Assembly: GCA_041669225.1 (NCBI GenBank) | Contig: JBAYBO010000042.1 | Coordinates: forward strand, 1 to 9,123 | Length of the DNA stretch: 9,123 nucleotides | Direction: 5' to 3' | Origin: UBA1424 sp041669225 | Lineage (GTDB): Bacteria > Bacillota_I > Bacilli_A > RFN20 > CAG-826 | Part shown: one piece after another, positions 5,993 to 9,123 of the stretch | Position numbering within the stretch: position 1 is the stretch's first letter | Layout of the letters: every line of letters begins with the position of its first letter | Made by a program: the position numbers and the translations under genes | The notes under the pieces: generated by a model | Seen by the model: only the letters and a program-made list of their open reading frames with translations | Databases searched by the model: none | What the model was told of the DNA's origin: nothing

Positions 5993-6023
5993 AAATAAAA
6001 GACTTCCCACTAAGGAAAGCCTT
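5993..6023 (-). terminator. Leader terminator (expression platform) of the metK riboswitch
   Basis: AAGGCTTTCC (6014-6023) pairs with GGGAAGTCTT (5999-6008) over 10 base pairs including two G-U pairs, with a 5-base loop and a minus-strand tail TTTTATTT (5993-6000). A competing antiterminator could form between AAGGA (6033-6037) and TCCTT (6012-6016). The first strand overlaps the extended P1 helix and the second disrupts the terminator loop and stem. When SAM stabilises P1, the terminator is expected to form. Confidence 0.75.
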
Positions 6024-6035
6024 CTCAGGTTATCC

Positions 6036-6148
6036 TTTGACTTATCGCTCGGAGCGTGGGACTCCGCTAAGGAAGAGCACTTACTACTTTATCGTAGAGT
6101 TGCTACCGTGATTTCTCATCCTTGCGTCACGGTTCTTGATAAGACAAA
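6036..6148 (-). ncRNA. SAM-I-like (S-box family) riboswitch aptamer upstream of metK
   Basis: Folded by eye on the minus strand. P1: CTTATC (6138-6143) with GATAAG (6041-6046), extended across a U-U mismatch by TTTG/CAAA. J1/2: AAGA. P2: ACCGTGA (6127-6133) with TCACGGT (6105-6111). J2/3: AGCAAC. P3: ACTCTAC/GTAG-TA-AGT (6094-6100 with 6080-6087). Then GTGCTCTTCC, matching the S-box GGTGCTAATTCC block. P4: CGGAG/CTCCG (6062-6066 with 6050-6054). The P2-loop AAGGA (6119-6123) can pair with TCCTT (6069-6073) of J3/4, the SAM-I pseudoknot. The order, P1 sequence and metK context support SAM sensing that shuts off metK when SAM is plentiful. Unusually, P2 is one continuous 7-bp helix with a 15-base loop; the usual kink-turn and P2b helix are not apparent. 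Confidence 0.85.
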
Positions 6149-6165
6149 TTGATATTGTCGTAGTT

Positions 6166-6194
6166 ATTTTAGAAATAAAATATCGCTTAGTCAA
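6166..6194 (-). promoter_or_regulatory. Promoter of the metK riboswitch transcript
   Basis: Minus-strand TTGACT (6189-6194), a 17-base spacer and TAAAAT (6166-6171) make a near-consensus sigma-A promoter. Transcription would begin at about 6159, roughly 11 bases before the aptamer P1 extension. The -35 lies only 14 bases after the pduL stop. Confidence 0.7.
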
Positions 6195-6208
6195 GAGCTA
6201 TACTTAAA

Positions 6209-6790
6209 TTATTTTATAATTTCCCCATAAAGTGGAGTATTCATGTCATAAGATGCATTGGCGGCATTGCTCTCATCAGTGTCAATGTGCACGGCGGTAG
6301 CAAAACGATCGCTGACGCGAACGACGACATCTTTAAAAATAATGCCACGCTCAGGAGTATTGACATCAATCATGATAATATCTCCGCTTTTGACACCGGC
6401 TTTTTTTGCATCTTCAGGCGTCATGTGAAGATGACGTTTGGCAATAATTACCCCTTCTTCGATTTCGATACTTCCCCGCGGTCCAACAATTTTTACTGGA
6501 GCACTTTTGGCGACATCTCCCGATTCACGAATGGGGGCGACCATCCCCAAAGTCCGGGCATCAGTCATCGATACTTCAACTTGGGTTTTGGGACGTACGG
6601 GTCCTAGGACAACAACATTTTTAATCGTTGCTTTTGGTCCAACGACATCAAGTCTGGTCGTGCTGACGTACTGACCGGGTTGTGACAATGGTTTTTTCTC
6701 TTCAAGCGTAAAACCCTTACCGCACAAAATTTCTAGATGTTCGGTGGTAAGGTGGATGTGTCGGGCACTTGTTTCAATTAATACTTTCAT
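6209..6790 (-). CDS. pduL: PduL-type phosphate acyltransferase (phosphotransacetylase)
   Basis: 193 residues. Interconverts acyl-CoA (acetyl- or propanoyl-CoA) and acyl phosphate. It has the two PduL domains with the zinc ligands: SARHIHL (His11, His13), KRHLHM (His120, His122) and HIDTDESNAAN (His168). Also seen are GQYVSTTRLDVVGPK, VVLGPVRPKTQVEVSMTDARTLG with Arg66 at the phosphate-binding position, and APIRESGDVAKS. The protein starts directly with the catalytic fold and lacks the N-terminal encapsulation helix of microcompartment PduL, and no shell-protein genes are nearby. It is therefore probably a free cytoplasmic Pta substitute feeding acetate kinase; this is inference. The start is supported by AGGAG (6797-6801) six bases before the ATG. 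No terminator separates it from the metK leader. Confidence 0.93.
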   Translation of the reverse strand: MKVLIETSARHIHLTTEHLEILCGKGFTLEEKKPLSQPGQYVSTTRLDVVGPKATIKNVVVLGPVRPKTQVEVSMTDARTLGMVAPIRESGDVAKSAPVKIVGPRGSIEIEEGVIIAKRHLHMTPEDAKKAGVKSGDIIMIDVNTPERGIIFKDVVVRVSDRFATAVHIDTDESNAANASYDMNTPLYGEIIK

Positions 6791-6827
6791 ATCTAGCTCC
6801 TATAAGATTCTCAATTATTTTACCACA

Positions 6828-6833
6828 ATTATA
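6828..6833 (-). promoter_or_regulatory. Candidate -10 box of pduL
   Basis: A perfect minus-strand TATAAT would start transcription near 6821, about 30 bases before the pduL ATG. The -35 region is only T-rich. A second hexamer, TAAAAT, lies a few bases downstream on the same strand. It lies in the divergent pduL/mgtE intergenic region. Confidence 0.4.
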
Positions 6834-6887
6834 GCGATGAATTAACAAAAAAACCTTTCTTTCTTTATTTTAATAATAAAGTCGGTT

Positions 6888-6893
6888 TATAAT
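6888..6893 (+). promoter_or_regulatory. Candidate -10 box of mgtE
   Basis: A perfect TATAAT, with a weak TT-rich -35 (around 6864-6870), predicts a start near 6900 and a leader of only about 16 bases. The hexamer overlaps the in-frame ATG at 6892, which argues that the ATG at 6892 is not used. The short leader leaves no room for a Mg2+ riboswitch. Confidence 0.5.
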
Positions 6894-6900
6894 GGCGAAA

Positions 6901-6907
6901 GGGGAGG
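6901..6907 (+). promoter_or_regulatory. Strong Shine-Dalgarno GGGGAGG that decides the mgtE start
   Basis: GGGGAGG ends eight bases before ATG 6916 and lies downstream of the in-frame ATG at 6892, so the protein should begin MEKENVSTAM. Confidence 0.8.
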
Positions 6908-6915
6908 TAAAAATA

Positions 6916-8328
6916 ATGGAAAAAGAAAATGTTTCAACCGCAATGCTTGAAGAACTCATAAAAAACCGTCAGGTTGCTAAACTCCGACAATTGTTTGAAT
7001 CCGTCCCGACAATCGACCTTGCTGAAGTCGCCAATGACATTGATGACATCCGCGATTTGGTTTTCATTTTTAAAACGGTAAAAAGCGATTATACAGCAGA
7101 GTTTTTTACCGACTTGTCTTCAGAAATTCAAGAGAAGCTAATTCATCTTTTTACCGACACCGAACTAGTAACCCTCGTTAACGCGTCATACACCGATGAT
7201 ATCGTCGACTTCATGGAAGAAATGCCTGCCAATCTCGTGTCAAGAATCTTAAAAGTAGTTGATAAGAAAACTAGAAGCGATATCAATCGCCTGCTTAACT
7301 ATAAAGATAACACGGCCGGTTCAATCATGACGACCGAATATATCGAATTGAGCAGTGAAATAACTATCAAGGATGCCATTGAAAAAATTCGCACAATTGG
7401 GCAAGATGCTGAAACAATTTACACGATATTTATTATTGATAAAAAACGCAACTTTATTGGTACAGTTGACTTAGACCAATTTGTCTTCTCCAAGCCCGAG
7501 CAAACACTTGATGAAATCGCCGATAAAGCAGCGATTACTGTCGGTGTAAATACCGATCAGGAAGATGTCGCTTCAATTTTTAAACGCTATGATTTAAATG
7601 CGATACCGGTCTTAAACGAAGACCAAAGACTTACGGGTATTATCACGATTGATGACATCGTTGACGTCATAGAACAAGAAGCGACTGAAGACATGTCAAA
7701 AATGGCCTTAGTCACTCCTCTTGAAGATTCATATAAAGATACGGGCGTCATCAAAATGGCTCTTAAAACCACCCCGTGGCTGCTCGTCTTAATGGTTTTA
7801 GCTGTTTTCTCCTCAATGGTTCTTTCCTCTTTTCAAGATGAGATGTCATCGCTCGCCATTTTATCGGTATTTATTCCTGTCTTAATGGGCACAGCCGGTA
7901 ACTCAGGTGGTCAAACGATTGCCTTAATGATTCGCGGTTTAGCCGTTGGTGAATTTACTCCAAAAGATTTCCGTCATATTTTGTGGAAGGAATTTCGAGT
8001 TTCTTTGCTAGTTGGATTAATGGTTTCTGTATTCTCGTTTATTTGGTTTATTATCGAAATGTATCTAGGTATCATTTTCTATGAACCGACCGGTATTGTC
8101 GGTGCGGCTTTACTCATTGAACGAATGAAAATTAGCGGTCTTGTTTCCCTAACTTTATTGATTACAATAATCCTATCAAAACTTCTCGGGGTCACGATTC
8201 CTTTGATCGTCAAAGCCATGAAGAAAGACCCGGCTTTAATTAGCGCGCCATTTATAACCACGGTTGTCGATGTCACAGCTTTATTAATTTACTTTTTCAT
8301 CACCACACAAATTTTCCAATTAGTCTAA
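6916..8328 (+). CDS. mgtE: MgtE-type magnesium channel/transporter
   Basis: 470 residues, normal for MgtE, a homodimeric inner-membrane Mg2+ channel gated by its own cytoplasmic domains. The N domain spans about 1-130 (helical MgtE_N repeats). Two CBS domains follow: about 135-195, beginning TAGSIMTTEYIEL, and about 200-258, ending GIITIDDIVDVIEQEATEDM. After the plug-helix region, the membrane domain (about 285-470) has five hydrophobic segments. It includes IPVLMGTAGNSGGQTIALMIRGLA (320-343) and KKDPALISAPFITTVVDVTALLIYF (436-460); Asp452 occupies the position of the pore Asp of Thermus MgtE. The ATG at 6916 follows GGGGAGG by eight bases. It is divergent from pduL, and a tRNA promoter abuts its stop codon with no terminator between. 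Mg2+ control is probably at protein level through the N and CBS domains. Confidence 0.96.
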   Translation: MEKENVSTAMLEELIKNRQVAKLRQLFESVPTIDLAEVANDIDDIRDLVFIFKTVKSDYTAEFFTDLSSEIQEKLIHLFTDTELVTLVNASYTDDIVDFMEEMPANLVSRILKVVDKKTRSDINRLLNYKDNTAGSIMTTEYIELSSEITIKDAIEKIRTIGQDAETIYTIFIIDKKRNFIGTVDLDQFVFSKPEQTLDEIADKAAITVGVNTDQEDVASIFKRYDLNAIPVLNEDQRLTGIITIDDIVDVIEQEATEDMSKMALVTPLEDSYKDTGVIKMALKTTPWLLVLMVLAVFSSMVLSSFQDEMSSLAILSVFIPVLMGTAGNSGGQTIALMIRGLAVGEFTPKDFRHILWKEFRVSLLVGLMVSVFSFIWFIIEMYLGIIFYEPTGIVGAALLIERMKISGLVSLTLLITIILSKLLGVTIPLIVKAMKKDPALISAPFITTVVDVTALLIYFFITTQIFQLV

Positions 8329-8357
8329 TTGATATTTGTTTAATATTTATCTATAAT
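8329..8357 (+). promoter_or_regulatory. Promoter of tRNA-Leu
   Basis: TTGATA (8329-8334), a 17-base spacer and TATAAT (8352-8357) make a near-perfect sigma-A promoter that begins at the base after the mgtE stop codon. The predicted start is near 8364, about 17 bases before the mature tRNA. Confidence 0.8.
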
Positions 8358-8380
8358 TACTTTCGCTGTCTAGCAAGAGT

Positions 8381-8464
8381 GCGCTGGTGGCGGAATGGTA
8401 GACGCGTACGTTTGAGGGGCGTATAGGGCAACCTGTGTGAGTTCAAGTCTCATTCAGCGCACCA
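8381..8464 (+). tRNA. tRNA-Leu(GAG)
   Basis: 84 bases including an encoded CCA. Acceptor stem GCGCTGG/TCAGCGC (one G-U), D stem GCG/CGC, anticodon stem TACGT (8407-8411)/GCGTA (8419-8423), loop TTGAGGG with anticodon GAG at 8414-8416. There is a long class II variable arm (AGG/CCT closed by a GCAA loop, 8425-8434) and a T arm GTGAG/CTCAT with loop TTCAAGT. The long variable arm and the GAG anticodon identify leucine (CUC/CUU codons). Its own promoter lies upstream and a terminator follows. The 3' end is the probable integration target of the neighbouring recombinase. Confidence 0.97.
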
Positions 8465-8470
8465 CTTTAC

Positions 8471-8499
8471 AAAAAAGACCGACATAGTCGGCTTTTTTT
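8471..8499 (+). terminator. Intrinsic terminator after tRNA-Leu, possibly bidirectional
   Basis: CCGAC (8479-8483) pairs with GTCGG (8487-8491) across a 3-base loop, flanked by an A6 run (8471-8476) and a T7 run (8493-8499) that can extend the stem past a mismatch. It would end the tRNA and mgtE transcripts on the plus strand. The flanking A run gives a T tail on the minus strand for the integrase gene. Confidence 0.8.
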
Positions 8500-8508
8500 C
8501 ATATTAGC

Positions 8509-8526
8509 TGATACAGGTTTGATACA
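8509..8526. repeat. Tandem TGATACA repeat beside the integrase gene
   Basis: TGATACA occurs at 8509-8515 and 8520-8526, with a period of 11 bases or about one helical turn, between the tRNA terminator and the integrase stop codon. Directly repeated short motifs in this position can be arm-type binding sites for tyrosine recombinases. With only two copies of 7 bases, chance is not excluded. Confidence 0.35.
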
Positions 8527-8533
8527 ATTTTGG

Positions 8534-9123
8534 CTACTTTTCTCTTTTTTTCATATCAATAAATCCGGCAACATATCTATTAATCTTTTCATTAACAATT
8601 TTCTTGGCATTAGCATAACTATGGAGATAGTACTTTTCAGTAACCGATTTCGTAGAATGACCCATCAATGTAGATATATCTTCAGATGAGATTTGCACCT
8701 GATTATTTAGAAACGTCGCAAAGGAATGTCGCAGCTCATGAGGATCTATCTGAGGAAGTCCGGCCAATTCTGCAGCAGCATCCAATCTTCGTTTAATCAT
8801 TGTTGAACCAATCGGCGTTTCTCTTTGCTTTTTCTTTTTAAACCCTGAAGGAAACACCAACATTCCAGAAAACGGACATTTTGATTCATCGCGTACTTTT
8901 GAAAGCAAAGCCAAAACGATATCAGGAATAATTAACGTCCTTCGCGATTTAGCTGATTTAGGAGTCAAGAAAACCGTCTTCTTTTTCCCAATCTTGCATG
9001 TTGCTTGCCTATAAATAATCATCTTCTTATCTTCTAATAAAACTGAATCATCCCAGGATAATGCGCGGATTTCTGAAACACGCAACCCCATAAAAAAGAT
9101 GATAGAAAATATTGTTAAGATAC
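8534..9123 (-). CDS. Tyrosine recombinase/integrase, C-terminal catalytic domain, partial (N-terminus beyond right edge)
   Basis: The frame stays open to the window edge, so the Met at 9091 is internal: ten more codons precede it, reading ILTIFSIIFF before MGLRVSEIRALSWDD, the usual GLRxSE block of the catalytic domain. Numbered from that Met, the catalytic residues are Arg4, Lys45 (LTPKSAKSRRTL), His118 and Arg121 (HELRHSFATFLNN), His145 (LMGHSTKSVTEKYYLHS) and the Tyr155 nucleophile. All are intact, so the enzyme is probably active. The pattern resembles integrases of phages, ICEs and Tn916-like elements of Firmicutes. The arm-binding and core-binding domains should lie to the right of the window. 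The gene converges on tRNA-Leu, 69 bases between their ends, as in elements integrated at a tRNA 3' end. Confidence 0.93.
   Translation of the reverse strand, partial: ILTIFSIIFFMGLRVSEIRALSWDDSVLLEDKKMIIYRQATCKIGKKKTVFLTPKSAKSRRTLIIPDIVLALLSKVRDESKCPFSGMLVFPSGFKKKKQRETPIGSTMIKRRLDAAAELAGLPQIDPHELRHSFATFLNNQVQISSEDISTLMGHSTKSVTEKYYLHSYANAKKIVNEKINRYVAGFIDMKKREK

Noticed and set aside
5978..6010. Longer metK start at 6010 (adds 11 residues)
   Set aside because: The extra codons lie in the leader terminator hairpin and its T tract. The ATG at 5977 has a well-spaced AAAGGA and gives the normal family N-terminus.
6287..6674. Two plus-strand frames opposite pduL
   Set aside because: They are antisense shadows of a gene with a complete set of catalytic motifs; neither has an SD.
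6892..6915. Longer mgtE start at 6892
   Set aside because: That ATG overlaps the TATAAT box, and the only SD (6901-6907) lies downstream of it, eight bases before ATG 6916.
8534..9091. A complete small integrase starting at Met 9091
   Set aside because: The frame is open to the window edge, and the Met lies inside the conserved catalytic-domain block. It is an internal residue of a truncated view, not a true start.
1..9123. CRISPR array, toxin-antitoxin pair, insertion sequence or defence operon
   Set aside because: No regularly spaced repeats, no transposase, and no gene pair with such motifs is visible. Only the integrase indicates mobile DNA, and its cargo is outside the window.

Overview
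The window reads as chromosomal DNA of a low-GC Bacilli-type bacterium, possibly an uncultured host-associated or Acholeplasma/Erysipelotrichia-like lineage. The evidence is AT-rich DNA, strong Shine-Dalgarno sites, a lipobox lipoprotein, a long-form HPF, a SAM-I-type leader on metK, MgtE and a stand-alone PduL. TGA is used as a stop (DUF4886 gene) and tryptophan is TGG, so the genetic code is standard and not the Mycoplasma code. No single gene fixes the genus.

Layout, left to right. (1) 1-787, minus: the N-terminal 262 residues of a secreted lipoprotein with fibronectin-III-like repeats, cut by the window edge. About 300 bases upstream are non-coding and hold a candidate promoter, a CcpA/LacI-type operator, more TGTAAAC half-sites and a structured leader. 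(2) 1086-1841, minus: a DUF4886 SGNH-like hydrolase, probably leaderless. (3) 1897-2277, minus: a small two-helix membrane protein whose terminator overlaps its stop codon. (4) 2338-4023, minus: a two-gene, translationally coupled operon, a Cof-type HAD phosphatase followed by an unrecognised 282-residue soluble protein. (5) 4125-4676, minus: long-form ribosome hibernation factor. (6) 4778-5977, minus: metK, preceded by a complete promoter, SAM-I-like riboswitch and terminator cassette. (7) 6209-6790, minus: PduL phosphotransacylase. (8) 6916-8328, plus: the Mg2+ channel MgtE, divergent from pduL, followed directly by a promoter and tRNA-Leu(GAG) at 8381-8464. (9) 8534 to the right edge, minus: the catalytic domain of a tyrosine recombinase pointing at the tRNA 3' end, which is the classic border of an integrated element lying mostly to the right of this window.

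Most of the window is housekeeping: SAM synthesis, acetyl-phosphate metabolism, magnesium uptake and ribosome hibernation. The less ordinary parts are regulatory: a SAM-I-like aptamer without an obvious P2 kink-turn or P2b helix, two genes that look leaderless beside neighbours with strong SD sites, a cluster of TGTAAAC operator-like elements before the lipoprotein, and the tRNA-Leu/integrase junction. I see no defence system, CRISPR array or complete mobile element here. If there is novel accessory content, it is most likely beyond position 9123.
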